A model generated the notes under the pieces. It saw only the letters and a program-made list of their open reading frames with translations, did no database searches and had not been told where the DNA came from. A DNA stretch of 64,000 nucleotides from Luteibacter aegosomatis. Lineage in GTDB: Bacteria > Pseudomonadota > Gammaproteobacteria > Xanthomonadales > Rhodanobacteraceae. Shown in pieces: positions 36,221 to 44,875 of this stretch (position 1 is its first letter; each line of letters starts with the position of its first letter). The stretch spans positions 2,158,001 to 2,222,000 of the forward strand of contig NZ_CP095740.1 in the NCBI RefSeq assembly GCF_023078455.1, given 5' to 3'. The position numbers and the translations under genes were made by a program.

Positions 36221-38152
36221 ATGGTGTCGAGCGGTCCCGAATCGACGTTTTACCTGCCCCTGCGCGAGCGCTCCGCGCTTCGCTTCCTCGAAGAAGAGCA
36301 TGTGCCCGATCTCGGCGCGGAGCGGGCGGGACTGTTCGGTCTGTTGCTGCTGGCCCGCCGGCCCGATATATCGACGAAGGCGTTGTCGCGCGCGGTGTAC
36401 GACGCTGAGCGAACGTTGGCGTCGCAGGAGGCGCGAATCGTGCGCCATAGTCTCGTCGCGTTCTGTCCGCCGGATTCGCTCGTGCCGGCCGAACTGGCGG
36501 CCCTGATGGAAGATCGCGGCATCGCCTTCGTCGCCGACGAGACCTTCCAGGGCATGGCATGGCGAGGTCCGGACGGATTGCTTTCGTCGGATTTCCAGAA
36601 GGCCTGCCAGGAGACCCTGCTCGATTACGCGCTACCCGTGTTCGGCGGCCGGCGTGAACTGGACGATCCCATTCCGCGCAAGACCGTGCATGCCACGACG
36701 GACCAGGTGCGCGCGTTGTCGGCCATCGTGGCCGACCTGGGCGATCGCTACGCCATCGAGGCCTATGCGGGCACGGGCAAGACGCACCTGACCTTCGCCC
36801 TGTTCGAGACCGGGCGAAGGTTCACCTACCTCACGCCGGGCACGGCGCAGCGCAAGGCGTTCCACCAGCGTGGGGGTAAAGGCGGCGATGCCGCCATCAC
36901 GCTGGCGGAACTCGCCGCGCGCATGGCCCGTTCGTTCGTACGGGCCGCCGGCACGCGCTGGACGCGGGTGCCCAAGCGGGCGGAAGCCACGCGTTCCGTC
37001 GCCGAGCAGGCGGCGATGATGGGCATCGAGCCGATCGGACGGGACACGCCGCAGGCCGTGCTCGCGCGCGCCCTCGATGCGATCCGCCGTTGGTGCTATA
37101 GCGACGATCGCCGCATCGGCTACAAGCACTTCCATTGGCCCGACAGCCTGCCGGTGATCGAACGCGCCGCCTATGTGGCCCGCGCCGTCGAGGCGTGGGA
37201 AATCATGTTTTCGCTCGACGAACGCCAGGATCGCTTCGGTTTTCCGGTGCGCGTGTACCACATCGTGAAATGGCTCGACCTGGTCGGCGCCGAGATTCCC
37301 GAACTCGGCACGTTGCTCATCGACGAAGTGCACGATCTCGCCGCCCCCTGGATGTCGCTGCTGCGTCGCTACCCGGGCGGCTACGTGCTCATGGGCGATC
37401 CTTACCAGCATATCGGTGGTGGCCGCGTGTCGCGTCCGCACGACGCCAAGCCGTTGGGCATGATGCAATCGGTGCGTGCGGGTGAGCAGGTGATGCCGCT
37501 GGTACGCTCGGTGCTGCGTCGGCACAGCGAGCCGTTGATGCCCGACGAGATCAGCGGCTCACGCGATCGCCTGACGCGTCACCGCCTGTTCGGCGAGAAA
37601 GCCGCCGATCTTCCGTCGACGGGGCTGCGCGCCTACGGCAGCCTGTGGTCGATGCTGGAGCAGGCGCTTCGCCTGAAGGACGCCGGTGTACCCTATCGCT
37701 TCGTGGAAGCGAGCGCAAAGCAGTTGGTGAAGGCCACCCAGGACGCCATCCAGCTGCGCATGCACGGCGATCGCCCAAGGCATTACAGCCTGCAGGGATT
37801 CTCCACCTGGGAACAGTTCGCGGCACACATGGTGTCGTCGGGACATACCAAGGTCGTGCGGCTGTTCGAGCGCAACTTCGGCCACGGCAACCTGCAGGCG
37901 CTCATGATCGGCCAATGGCGTGGCGAGGGCGACGCGCTGACCCTGGGCCTGCTCGAAGACGCCAGAAACCTGGAATTCGGCACGGTCTACCTTTCTCCTT
38001 GCTGCTTCTCGCGCCCGCCGGGCAGCCGTTTCCTCGACGGCAAGGATGCCGCCGTGAAGGCGATCTATCTCGCGATGACGCGTGTGGAAAACGAGCTCTG
38101 GCTGCCTTACGACTGGGAAGACCGGCTCACCGATCTGTCCCGGCAGGGGTAA
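36221..38152 (+). CDS. Superfamily 1 (UvrD/PcrA-like) DNA helicase, stand-alone
   Basis: 643 residues. The helicase core starts near residue 160: Q-motif-like TTDQVRALSAI, Walker A YAGTGKTHL (about 182-190), Walker B LLIDEVHDL (about 363-371), motif III MGDPYQHIGG and a C-terminal motif VI-like IYLAMTRVENELW. The first about 150 residues match no domain I know and may carry a specific function. UvrD is normally about 720 residues, so this is a divergent, shorter member. It is flanked by tiny stress-type genes; no nuclease or methylase partner is adjacent. Confidence 0.85.
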   Translation: MVSSGPESTFYLPLRERSALRFLEEEHVPDLGAERAGLFGLLLLARRPDISTKALSRAVYDAERTLASQEARIVRHSLVAFCPPDSLVPAELAALMEDRGIAFVADETFQGMAWRGPDGLLSSDFQKACQETLLDYALPVFGGRRELDDPIPRKTVHATTDQVRALSAIVADLGDRYAIEAYAGTGKTHLTFALFETGRRFTYLTPGTAQRKAFHQRGGKGGDAAITLAELAARMARSFVRAAGTRWTRVPKRAEATRSVAEQAAMMGIEPIGRDTPQAVLARALDAIRRWCYSDDRRIGYKHFHWPDSLPVIERAAYVARAVEAWEIMFSLDERQDRFGFPVRVYHIVKWLDLVGAEIPELGTLLIDEVHDLAAPWMSLLRRYPGGYVLMGDPYQHIGGGRVSRPHDAKPLGMMQSVRAGEQVMPLVRSVLRRHSEPLMPDEISGSRDRLTRHRLFGEKAADLPSTGLRAYGSLWSMLEQALRLKDAGVPYRFVEASAKQLVKATQDAIQLRMHGDRPRHYSLQGFSTWEQFAAHMVSSGHTKVVRLFERNFGHGNLQALMIGQWRGEGDALTLGLLEDARNLEFGTVYLSPCCFSRPPGSRFLDGKDAAVKAIYLAMTRVENELWLPYDWEDRLTDLSRQG

Positions 38153-38243
38153 GCGTCGCGTCAAGGCCGGGCGGCGATGCGGTCACGGCGGTGTGACCGG
38201 GAAGGGCCCAGGATGATCACGTCATCCGGGAGCGAGGTCCGCC

Positions 38244-38537
38244 ATGAAACCATTGATCGCCGCTGGCCTGCTGGCGTTGCTGGCCGGGCAAGTGCACGCC
38301 CAGAACGCCGATACGCCCACCCAGGTCAAGAAACAGACCGCGGGCAGCCACACGCAACGCGTGGAGGAAACGCCGCGCTCGCGGGCCCACGAGGCCGGCC
38401 AGCACTGGACGGACGGCATGAATACGAAGCGCTCGCGGGATCCGCGCGAGCGGGACGAATACGGCGCGCCCAAGGTGACGCCGCCGCCGGGGCAGGGTAC
38501 CGATAACTCGGGCGGCCTGCCGAAGACGCACAAATGA
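38244..38537 (+). CDS. Small exported hydrophilic hypothetical protein
   Basis: 97 residues. Signal peptide MKPLIAAGLLALLAGQVHAQ, then a mature chain rich in charged and polar residues (KKQTAGSHTQRVEETPRSRAHE; RSRDPRERDEYG) with no cysteine, probably disordered in the periplasm. It starts a run of three small co-directional genes (gaps 10 and 8 nt) that follow the helicase. No family recognised. Confidence 0.7.
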   Translation: MKPLIAAGLLALLAGQVHAQNADTPTQVKKQTAGSHTQRVEETPRSRAHEAGQHWTDGMNTKRSRDPRERDEYGAPKVTPPPGQGTDNSGGLPKTHK

Positions 38538-38547
38538 GGACACGAGC

Positions 38548-38688
38548 ATGAGCGAGGAAAAGCGGGATAACTCCCCGTCGCCGCGCGACTACGATCGCGA
38601 CGTGGGCAACCGGGTGGAGAAGAAGCCGGAACGCGAGCGTGGCGGGGATTCGCCGCAGCAGACGCATGATGACGAAGACCACGGGTAG
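38548..38688 (+). CDS. Tiny highly charged protein
   Basis: 46 residues (MSEEKRDNSPSPRDYDRDVG ... QTHDDEDHG), almost all polar, strongly charged and without hydrophobic core. It begins 10 nt after the previous stop and ends 8 nt before the next start. Its position in a tight three-gene run and the good spacing support it as real. It is probably a disordered stress-response protein; function unknown. Confidence 0.65.
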   Translation: MSEEKRDNSPSPRDYDRDVGNRVEKKPERERGGDSPQQTHDDEDHG

Positions 38689-38696
38689 GAGGGGTT

Positions 38697-38852
38697 ATGC
38701 AGGATCAGGTTCACAAGCCGCAATCGGGCGACCGCAACCAGAACGACGTGGCCAAGGGTGACAAGGCCATTCACGAGAAGCGCGATAAGGCAATCAAGGA
38801 GGGCGAGGAAAAGATGGACGACGCCTCGAAGCGTGACGAGGGTATTCGCTAG
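38697..38852 (+). CDS. Tiny charged helical protein
   Basis: 51 residues (MQDQVHKPQSGDRNQNDVAK ... KMDDASKRDEGIR), rich in Lys, Asp and Glu with a helix-forming middle (HEKRDKAIKEGEEK). TAGGAGGGG lies just before the ATG, a strong ribosome site that supports expression. It is the last gene of the three-gene run after the helicase and converges on the oxidase operon. Function unknown. Confidence 0.7.
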   Translation: MQDQVHKPQSGDRNQNDVAKGDKAIHEKRDKAIKEGEEKMDDASKRDEGIR

Positions 38853-38879
38853 AACCGCTCGCCCTGCCGTAGGCACCGG

Positions 38880-38897
38880 CGCAGGCCGGCGCCTGCG
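38880..38897. terminator. Hairpin at the end of the respiratory operon
   Basis: CGCAGGC and GCCTGCG form a perfect 7-bp stem with a 4-nt loop. It sits between the convergent ends of a tiny charged protein and the cytochrome oxidase subunit IV gene. No T-run is obvious on either strand. Confidence 0.5.
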
Positions 38898-38910
38898 GCG
38901 TCGGTCTCCA

Positions 38911-39183
38911 TCAATGCGCGACCACGGCCCCTCGCGACAAAAAGTCCCCCAGCGTCAACGCCATCATGATCCCTACCCATCCCAGACCGCAGGCGAGCGC
39001 GAGACGGATCGACGGATGGCCTTCGCGCAGTTTCATGAACACCATCACCACGATGCCCGCCTTGGCCGCCGCGATCGCCAGCGACGCCACCACGTTGAAT
39101 GTGCCCAGGCGAAGCCCTGCCAGCCACACGCTTAGCACGAGCAGGGCCAGCAAGGCGACGAACGCCCCGACATGCGTCTTCAT
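38911..39183 (-). CDS. Cytochrome c oxidase subunit IV family protein
   Basis: 90 residues with three transmembrane helices and the segment AAKAGIVVMVFMKLREGHPSIRL, which is characteristic of the small subunit IV of caa3-type oxidases. It stabilises the oxidase core and has no cofactor. It is the last of twelve genes; its ATG overlaps the subunit III stop (ATGA). Confidence 0.88.
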   Translation of the reverse strand: MKTHVGAFVALLALLVLSVWLAGLRLGTFNVVASLAIAAAKAGIVVMVFMKLREGHPSIRLALACGLGWVGIMMALTLGDFLSRGAVVAH

Positions 39184-39824
39184 GCGCGCCCCACCTGGTA
39201 ATACAGCGGAAAGACGAAAATCCAGACGATGTCCACCAGGTGCCAGTAAAGCGTGCCCACTTCCAGCGGCGCATGGTTCCCGGGAAGGAAATCGCCGCGA
39301 AAGGCCAGCCGTGCCAGGACGCAGAGCAGCCCCACTCCGATCAGCACATGCAGGGCATGAAAGCCGGTGGTGACGTAATACAGCACGAAGAACAGCGCCT
39401 CATGCGGCGCGTCGTCGCCCACTTCGTCGTACCGGATGCCGGGAATCACCCCCGCCAGGTCATCGTGGCGATACTCGGCACCATGGATCCCCAGGAAGGC
39501 GACGCCCATCGTCGCGGTGAACAGCAACAGCCATCCCGCCTCGCGGGGGCGTGACCGCTTTACCGCCTGCAATGCCCATGCCGCGGTAAAACTGCTGGTC
39601 AGCAGCACACCCGTCTCGATGGCACCCAGCGGCAGGTCCGTATGCCGGCTGCCGGCCACGAAAGCGTCGGGCCACAGCACGCGCATGACCGTATAGCCGG
39701 TGAACAGCACGCCGAAGAACAGGATCTCCGTAGCAAGGAAGGCCCACATGCCCAGTTGCGCGGCCTCGTGCTGCTGGGCGAGGTCGTCGAAGGGCTGCGC
39801 GGGTTCGGGCATCGTGGCGCTCAT
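39180..39824 (-). CDS. ctaE: Cytochrome c oxidase subunit III
   Basis: 214 residues and five helices, the short form found with caa3 oxidases. It contains [34 protein letters not shown] and [18 protein letters not shown], all diagnostic. The long insertion [16 protein letters not shown] between helices is noteworthy. No redox cofactor; it supports the proton-pumping core in the inner membrane. It overlaps subunit I and subunit IV genes by 4 nt each. Confidence 0.95.
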   Translation of the reverse strand: MSATMPEPAQPFDDLAQQHEAAQLGMWAFLATEILFFGVLFTGYTVMRVLWPDAFVAGSRHTDLPLGAIETGVLLTSSFTAAWALQAVKRSRPREAGWLLLFTATMGVAFLGIHGAEYRHDDLAGVIPGIRYDEVGDDAPHEALFFVLYYVTTGFHALHVLIGVGLLCVLARLAFRGDFLPGNHAPLEVGTLYWHLVDIVWIFVFPLYYQVGRA

Positions 39825-41410
39825 GGGTGCACGTAGGCATAGGGGCCGTCGGTCACCACCGGCGGGCGTTCGAAATTGTGGGGCGGAGGCGGCGACGCCG
39901 TTTCCCACTCCAGCCCCTTGGCGCCCCACGGATCCGGCCCGGCGCGCTCGCCGAAACGCAGCGACCACAACAGGTAACCCACCGGCAACAGGTAGGACGC
40001 GGCGAGCAGTACGGCGCCGGCGGACGACAGCACGTTGAGCAGCGCGTATTCGTCGGGATAGCGGTAGTAGCGCCGTGGCATGCCTTCGGCCCCGGCCAGG
40101 AACTGGGGGAAAAAGGTGAGATTGAAGCCGAGGAACATGAGGATGGCGGCGAACCGCGCCCAGCCTTCCGAATACAGGCGTCCGGTGATCTTCGGCCACC
40201 AGAAATGAATGCCGCCCAGGTAGGCCATGACCGCGCCGCCGACCATGATGTAGTGGAAATGCGCCACCACGAAGTACGTATCGGTGAGGTTCACGTCAAG
40301 CGCGGTGGCGGCGAGGAAGAGCCCCGTGAGTCCGCCCAGCATGAACAGGCCGACGAAGCCGAGCGCGTAGATCATCGGCGCGCCGAAGGTGATGTCGCCT
40401 TTGTAGAGCGTCGCCGTCCAGTTGAACACCTTGATCGCCGAAGGCACCGCGATGATGAAGCTCAGGATCGAGAAGACGATGCTGGCGTACATCGACTGCC
40501 CGGCCACGAACATATGGTGGCCCCAGACGAGGAAACCGACCACGGCGATGCCGATGATCGAATACACCATGAAGCGATAGCCGAAGATCTTCCGCCGCAC
40601 GCTGGCGGTGATGAGTTCGCTAACCACGCCCATGGAGGGCAACACCATGATGTAGACGGCCGGATGGGAGTAGAACCAGAAGAAATGCTGGAACAACAGC
40701 GGATCGCCGCCGAGCGAGGGGTCGAAGATGCCCACGCCGGTCAAGCGCTCGATGGCCAGCAGCGACAGCGTCATCGCCAGCACCGGTGTGGCGAGCATCA
40801 TCACCAGCGATACGCCGTACATCGACCACACGAACAGGGGCAGGCGGAACCAGGTCATGCCCTTCGTGCGCAAGGTATGGATGGTAACGATGAAGTTGAG
40901 CCCGGTAAGGATCGACGAGAAGCCGACGATGAACACGCCCACCACCGCCAGCACCACGTGCGTGTTGGAGAACAGGGTGGAGAACGGCGTGTAGAACGTC
41001 CATCCGGTATCCACGCCGCCCAGGAGGAGGCAGGTCACGGTGAACAGTCCCCCGAGCAGGTAGAGGTACCAGCTGAACAGGTTCAGCCGGGGGAAGGCGA
41101 CGTCGCGCGCGCCGATCATGAGCGGCAGGAGGAAGTTGCCCAGCGTGTTGGGTATGGACGGGATCAGGAAGAACCACACCATCACCACGCCATGGAAGGT
41201 GAAGGTCTTGTTGTAGGTGTCGGCGCTCATCAGGTCGCCGTGGGGTGTCGCCAGTTCCAGGCGGATCAATGCCGCGGCGATGCCGCCCAGGAAGAAGAAA
41301 AACGTGATCGCCACCGCGTAGAGGATGGCGATGCGCTTGTGGTCGTGCGTGGTCAGCCAGGAGGCCAGGGTCGAGCCTTCGGTGAGGTAGCTGGGCTCAG
41401 CGCGGTGCAT
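39821..41410 (-). CDS. ctaD: Cytochrome c oxidase subunit I, A2-type
   Basis: 529 residues, twelve helices. Catalytic subunit that reduces O2 at the heme-CuB centre. Visible ligands: His in [10 protein letters not shown] (low-spin heme), YSHPAVY and GHHMF (CuB) and [12 protein letters not shown] (hemes). The motif is YSHPAVY and not GHPEVY, so the D-channel glutamate is replaced, which places the enzyme in the A2 group with Tyr-Ser proton donors, as in Rhodothermus caa3. The start MHRAEPSYL at 41410 overlaps subunit II by 14 nt. Confidence 0.96.
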   Translation of the reverse strand: MHRAEPSYLTEGSTLASWLTTHDHKRIAILYAVAITFFFFLGGIAAALIRLELATPHGDLMSADTYNKTFTFHGVVMVWFFLIPSIPNTLGNFLLPLMIGARDVAFPRLNLFSWYLYLLGGLFTVTCLLLGGVDTGWTFYTPFSTLFSNTHVVLAVVGVFIVGFSSILTGLNFIVTIHTLRTKGMTWFRLPLFVWSMYGVSLVMMLATPVLAMTLSLLAIERLTGVGIFDPSLGGDPLLFQHFFWFYSHPAVYIMVLPSMGVVSELITASVRRKIFGYRFMVYSIIGIAVVGFLVWGHHMFVAGQSMYASIVFSILSFIIAVPSAIKVFNWTATLYKGDITFGAPMIYALGFVGLFMLGGLTGLFLAATALDVNLTDTYFVVAHFHYIMVGGAVMAYLGGIHFWWPKITGRLYSEGWARFAAILMFLGFNLTFFPQFLAGAEGMPRRYYRYPDEYALLNVLSSAGAVLLAASYLLPVGYLLWSLRFGERAGPDPWGAKGLEWETASPPPPHNFERPPVVTDGPYAYVHP

Positions 41411-42335
41411 GGGGCGACTCCCGTTCGGTACCACGGATCTTCAGGTAGGCGAGCAGTGCGAGGATGTCGGCCTCGTCGATCCGGTCTTTGTAGCTGGGCA
41501 TGATGGGGGCGTAGCCGGCGGCCACTTCCTCGGCGGGGAGCACGATCGAATCGTGCAGGTAACGTTCGTCGGCGGTGACCTGGCGTCCGTCGGCAAGCGG
41601 CACGGTGCTGCCGTAGAGGCCCTCCAGTCGCGGCGCATGCACCGACGAGCCCGCATCGTGGCAGCCGGCGCAGCCATAGCGGGTGAAGAGCGTACGGCCG
41701 CGCTCGGCGAGGGACCCGCTGGCGTGGGCCGCGAGCCACCGGGCATGGGCGGCGGGGGTCTCCACCACCACGCTGCCACCCATGCGGGAATGGTCGGTAC
41801 CGCAGTATTCGGCGCAGAACAGGTCGTAGGTGCCAGGGCGCGTGGCCGTGAACCACAGGTCGGTGTAACGGCCGGGCAGGATGTCTTGCTTGACCCGGAA
41901 GGCGGGCACGGAGAGATCGTGGATCACGTCCTGCGAGGTCATCACCAGCCGCACGGGATGCCCGGTGGCGACGTGCAACGTATCGATCTCCCGCTGGCCG
42001 CCGGGATGCTGGAACTCCCACATCCATTGCTTGCCCACCACGTAGATCGTCTCGGCGTCGGCGGGCGGCGTGCGCATGTCGATCCACAGATGGATGCTCC
42101 AGGCGAAGATGCCGACGAACAGGGCGAAGGGAATGAGCGTCCAGGTCATCTCGATGCCCAGGTCGCGATGCGACTCGCCGCTGCGATCGACGTCGCGGCC
42201 ATGGCGGAAGCGCACGGCGAACACGACCATGGTCACGAAGACCGCCAGCATCACCACGACGCATAAGGCGAGCAACGCGAGAAAAAGACCGTCGATGCGG
42301 CCCGCGAAGCTGGAGGCTTCCGGCAATCCGCTCAT
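41397..42335 (-). CDS. ctaC: Cytochrome c oxidase subunit II with fused cytochrome c domain (caa3)
   Basis: 312 residues. Two N-terminal helices anchor a cupredoxin domain with the CuA motif [12 protein letters not shown]; a C-terminal cytochrome c domain has heme-binding CAGCH and the axial Met in PIMPSYKD. This fusion is what defines caa3 oxidases and lets electrons pass from complex III without a soluble carrier. No lipobox Cys is present at the N-terminus. The start MSGLPEASS at 42335 overlaps the SCO stop by 4 nt. Confidence 0.95.
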   Translation of the reverse strand: MSGLPEASSFAGRIDGLFLALLALCVVVMLAVFVTMVVFAVRFRHGRDVDRSGESHRDLGIEMTWTLIPFALFVGIFAWSIHLWIDMRTPPADAETIYVVGKQWMWEFQHPGGQREIDTLHVATGHPVRLVMTSQDVIHDLSVPAFRVKQDILPGRYTDLWFTATRPGTYDLFCAEYCGTDHSRMGGSVVVETPAAHARWLAAHASGSLAERGRTLFTRYGCAGCHDAGSSVHAPRLEGLYGSTVPLADGRQVTADERYLHDSIVLPAEEVAAGYAPIMPSYKDRIDEADILALLAYLKIRGTERESPHAPR

Positions 42336-43105
42336 CGGGCTCTCCTGCGCAGGCGAAGCCAGCCGGCGATCATCAGCAGCACGAAGACGCACCCCAGAAC
42401 CATCATGATCCGCGAGACCAGCAGGCTATAGCGGCCGGTGGCCGGATCGTAGCCGCAGCACAGCAGCACCAGGCGGTCGATGACGCCGCCCAGCCGTCCT
42501 TGCGATGCGTCGACGAGCGCCAGCCGCAGCGCGCCGGGATCGAACGAGACGCCGAAGAAGTACCGCGAGACGTGCCCGTCGGGCGTGACCACGAGCAGGC
42601 CCGCCGGGTGGGCGTATTGGCCGTTGCGCGGATCGAGGAAGTAGCGGAAGCCCGCGGCGGCCGCGAGCGCGGGCGTGGCGTCCGACGCCTTGGCGAAAGT
42701 CCAGCCTTCGGCGTGGGCCCCCGGCTCCATGCGCGCGATCATCGAGCGGGCGTCGGCGGCTTCGGTGCCGTTCTCGCGCGGGTCGATGCCGGCGAAGACG
42801 ATGCCGTAATCCTTGCCCGGCACGAGCGGCATCGTGGCGGCGGCACGGGCGATCCCGTGCAGCGTCAGGTCGCAGAGGTTGGGACAGCGGTAATAGCCGA
42901 AGGCGAGCACGAGCGGCTTGCCGTCGGCGATCTCCGCGAGGGTACGCGTGATTCCGCGATCGTCGGTCAGTCGGGTCCGCGTGGGCAGCATGGCGCCCAC
43001 GTGCTGGTCGAACCCGGCGCGCCGCTCGAGGTCGGGCGGCGGCGGTACCGCGGCCATGAGCAGCGGCAGGACGATGATCAGTAAGACGAAGCGAAACACC
43101 TTCAT
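42332..43105 (-). CDS. SCO1/SenC-family copper chaperone
   Basis: 257 residues. N-terminal hydrophobic anchor (MKVFRFVLLIIVLPLLMAAV), thioredoxin-like fold with the Cu-binding CPNLC (RCPNLCDLTL) and the third ligand His in GQYAHPAG, then a C-terminal transmembrane helix. SCO proteins deliver copper to the CuA site, and the gene lies directly before the CuA-bearing subunit. ATGA overlaps at both ends tie it to the operon. The C-terminal membrane anchor and the pair of Cys (LLCCG) are extra to the minimal family. Confidence 0.9.
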   Translation of the reverse strand: MKVFRFVLLIIVLPLLMAAVPPPPDLERRAGFDQHVGAMLPTRTRLTDDRGITRTLAEIADGKPLVLAFGYYRCPNLCDLTLHGIARAAATMPLVPGKDYGIVFAGIDPRENGTEAADARSMIARMEPGAHAEGWTFAKASDATPALAAAAGFRYFLDPRNGQYAHPAGLLVVTPDGHVSRYFFGVSFDPGALRLALVDASQGRLGGVIDRLVLLCCGYDPATGRYSLLVSRIMMVLGCVFVLLMIAGWLRLRRRAR

Positions 43106-43410
43106 CGCGCCGCTTCCTTTGCCATGATGTCCATGGCACGGCGCACGGGAATATGCGCACTCCGGTGGTCCGCGTCGTTCCAGCCATAGGCGTCGGCCTC
43201 GCGTGTCGCCGTCCGATAACCGGCGAGGTTGCGCGAGGGATGTTCCTGCAGGCGTGGGGCCTCCGGCAGGCGGGCGACCGGATGGGGCGTGAGCGAGTCG
43301 CCTCCCCAGATGGCCCAGCACAGGGCCGCGGTGGCGACGACCCCGGCAGCGAGTACGACTCCGATTCCCGTGAGTCGACGCAGTGCGACGGCCTGAGGTT
43401 CGTGGCTCAT
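43102..43410 (-). CDS. Small membrane-anchored protein of the ACIII/caa3 operon
   Basis: 102 residues. One transmembrane helix (about 13-34, GIGVVLAAGVVATAALCWAIWG), then a soluble periplasmic tail with LPEAPRLQEHPSRNLAGYRTATREADAYGWNDADHRSAHIPVRRAMDIMAKE. No heme motif or known domain. Overlaps of 4 nt with actF-like and SCO genes show it is co-translated with the complex. By position it may be an accessory subunit or assembly factor of ACIII or the oxidase; the function is not established. Confidence 0.75.
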   Translation of the reverse strand: MSHEPQAVALRRLTGIGVVLAAGVVATAALCWAIWGGDSLTPHPVARLPEAPRLQEHPSRNLAGYRTATREADAYGWNDADHRSAHIPVRRAMDIMAKEAAR

Positions 43411-44207
43411 GGGAGCACCATCCAGGCGAGATGACAGGCCTCGCCCAGGGCGATGGATAGGGCAGCGGCGCGCAGCACGCCCACGCGACGGCGGGCCTGG
43501 CGGGCGACGAGCAGGGCGAAGGGTACGGCCAGGTGGAGCAGGGCACTCGCGACGGCCAGAGTCGCGAAGGGGCCGCGCACGCGCGGCAGGTACCAACCGG
43601 TCTCGTAGGGCTGGTCGGCGATCCACGCCGTGAGGTAGTCCACGCCCGCGAGGTATGCCCAACCGAGACAGGCGGCGAGAAGCAAGGCGCCGAGGTCCGC
43701 ACGCACGTCCGGTGACGCTTTCGTCGCGGCGAACCCTGCGGCGATCGAAAGGGCCAACGAGAGCTGCATGCAGGCGAACGTGAGGCCGAGTGCCGACGAG
43801 CGCCAGGCGGGAGCCAGCGAGGCGATCCAGTCGGTGGAGAACGTGCCGCAGGCGAGAAGCCAGAGGATGAGGACGAGCGCGGGAAGGCGCCGGGCGAGCC
43901 AGGCGCCGGCGGCCCAGATCGCGATGCAGGCCAGCGTGCGCACGGCGAGGAACGTTCGATCGAAGTACCAGTGGCGCTGGGGTTCCACGGGCGTGTCGAT
44001 CCATGGCAGCACGGTGCCGGCGGCGAAAAGGAACACCACGGCGCCGAGCGCGGCCAGCGGAAGCAGCCACGTGAGTCTCTCCAATGTGGCCTGCGATGCC
44101 TGCCCCCAGGCACCGCCGGTCAAACGGTGGATCGCCCGCCATGCGACGGCACCTCCCGCCATGGCGATCACGAGCAACCAGGCGAACAGCGACAGGCGAG
44201 CCATCAT
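43407..44207 (-). CDS. actF: ActF-like polytopic membrane protein of alternative complex III
   Basis: 266 residues with about seven to eight hydrophobic helices and no cofactor motif. It occupies the actF position after actE and before the oxidase genes, where the NrfD-like ActF is expected, but it is much shorter than the usual ActF (about 400 residues) and the NrfD signature is not evident. It probably forms part of the membrane quinone module. Start at 44207 (MMARL) or 44204; it overlaps actE by 4 nt. The family assignment rests mainly on context. Confidence 0.6.
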   Translation of the reverse strand: MMARLSLFAWLLVIAMAGGAVAWRAIHRLTGGAWGQASQATLERLTWLLPLAALGAVVFLFAAGTVLPWIDTPVEPQRHWYFDRTFLAVRTLACIAIWAAGAWLARRLPALVLILWLLACGTFSTDWIASLAPAWRSSALGLTFACMQLSLALSIAAGFAATKASPDVRADLGALLLAACLGWAYLAGVDYLTAWIADQPYETGWYLPRVRGPFATLAVASALLHLAVPFALLVARQARRRVGVLRAAALSIALGEACHLAWMVLP

Positions 44208-44875
44208 CGGGCCGCTCCCGGCAATGCGCGCAGCCGGGCCAGGTCTTCCGGCTGGAGACGATCCGCCGGTACGTCGCGGCTGAGTTGCAGCGCACGGATG
44301 TACGCGACGATGGCGCGTCGATCGGTGGGCGACACGCGATCCCGGTACGGATACATCACGCCCCGGCCGTCGGTGATCACGTCGTAGAAGTGATCGTCCC
44401 CGGCCTGGCGAAGGCGCGGCTCGTGGTAGCTCGGTGGTGCCGGGAAACCGCGCCTCACCACCATGCCGTCGCCGTCACCGGTCGTGCCGTGGCAAGGCGC
44501 GCAGAAGATCGCGTAACGCTGCCGACCACGTTCGAGCAGGGCCAGGGTGATGGCCGGCAAGGGAGCGCGGGATGCCGTCGAGTCGATCGGTACCGAGCCC
44601 TGGGGAGGCAGTCGCCCGGCGACGTGGTCCTCGAACAGCGGGGCCTCCGCGCCACGCTTGTAGCGCGGCTGGTCGTACATGTCGTGGACGCTGCGTTCGC
44701 AGCCCGACAGCGCGAGGATCGAGGCCAGCCCCATCGCCGACACGATCGGCTCCCATCCCTTCGGTAGCCGCCTTGCTACCGAGCGGATAGGCCCGGAATC
44801 CTTCGGTAGCGAACTTACGACCGAAGGGGTGGGAGCGGACCGTGTCCGCCAACGGGGCGAAGCGAGTGCTTTCAT
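44204..44875 (-). CDS. actE: ActE, monoheme cytochrome c lipoprotein of alternative complex III, with REP-altered N-terminus
   Basis: 223 residues from the ATG at 44875, which lies in an ATGA overlap with actD. The heme domain has CAPCHGTTGDGDG and the axial Met in GRGVMYPYRD. A lipoprotein signal MGLASILALSGC places the lipid Cys at residue 59, far beyond the usual 15-30, because a REP-like palindrome (44734-44851) has been inserted in frame between the start and the signal core. An internal GTG (44743) with GGGAG 6 nt upstream, supplied by the palindrome, could be the working start. Either way the n-region is abnormal. Confidence 0.85.
   Translation of the reverse strand: MKALASPRWRTRSAPTPSVVSSLPKDSGPIRSVARRLPKGWEPIVSAMGLASILALSGCERSVHDMYDQPRYKRGAEAPLFEDHVAGRLPPQGSVPIDSTASRAPLPAITLALLERGRQRYAIFCAPCHGTTGDGDGMVVRRGFPAPPSYHEPRLRQAGDDHFYDVITDGRGVMYPYRDRVSPTDRRAIVAYIRALQLSRDVPADRLQPEDLARLRALPGAAR
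44734..44851. repeat. Composite REP-like palindrome inside actE
   Basis: The left arm (44734-44767) is almost identical to the arm of the near-perfect hairpin at 53744-53819, with the core CGGCTCCCA. The right arm (44818-44851) is a degenerate inverted copy, with GGGGTGGGAGC intact. Between them are partial copies of the inner CTACCGA/TCGGTAG tips, giving a BIME-like structure of about 118 bp. The whole element is read through in frame as part of actE, which is very unusual for REP sequences. Confidence 0.8.

Noticed and set aside
36221..38852. Helicase plus tiny genes as a complete phage-defence island
   Set aside because: No nuclease, methylase, ATPase sensor or other effector domain is present, and there are no mobile-element marks, so only the separate observations are reported.
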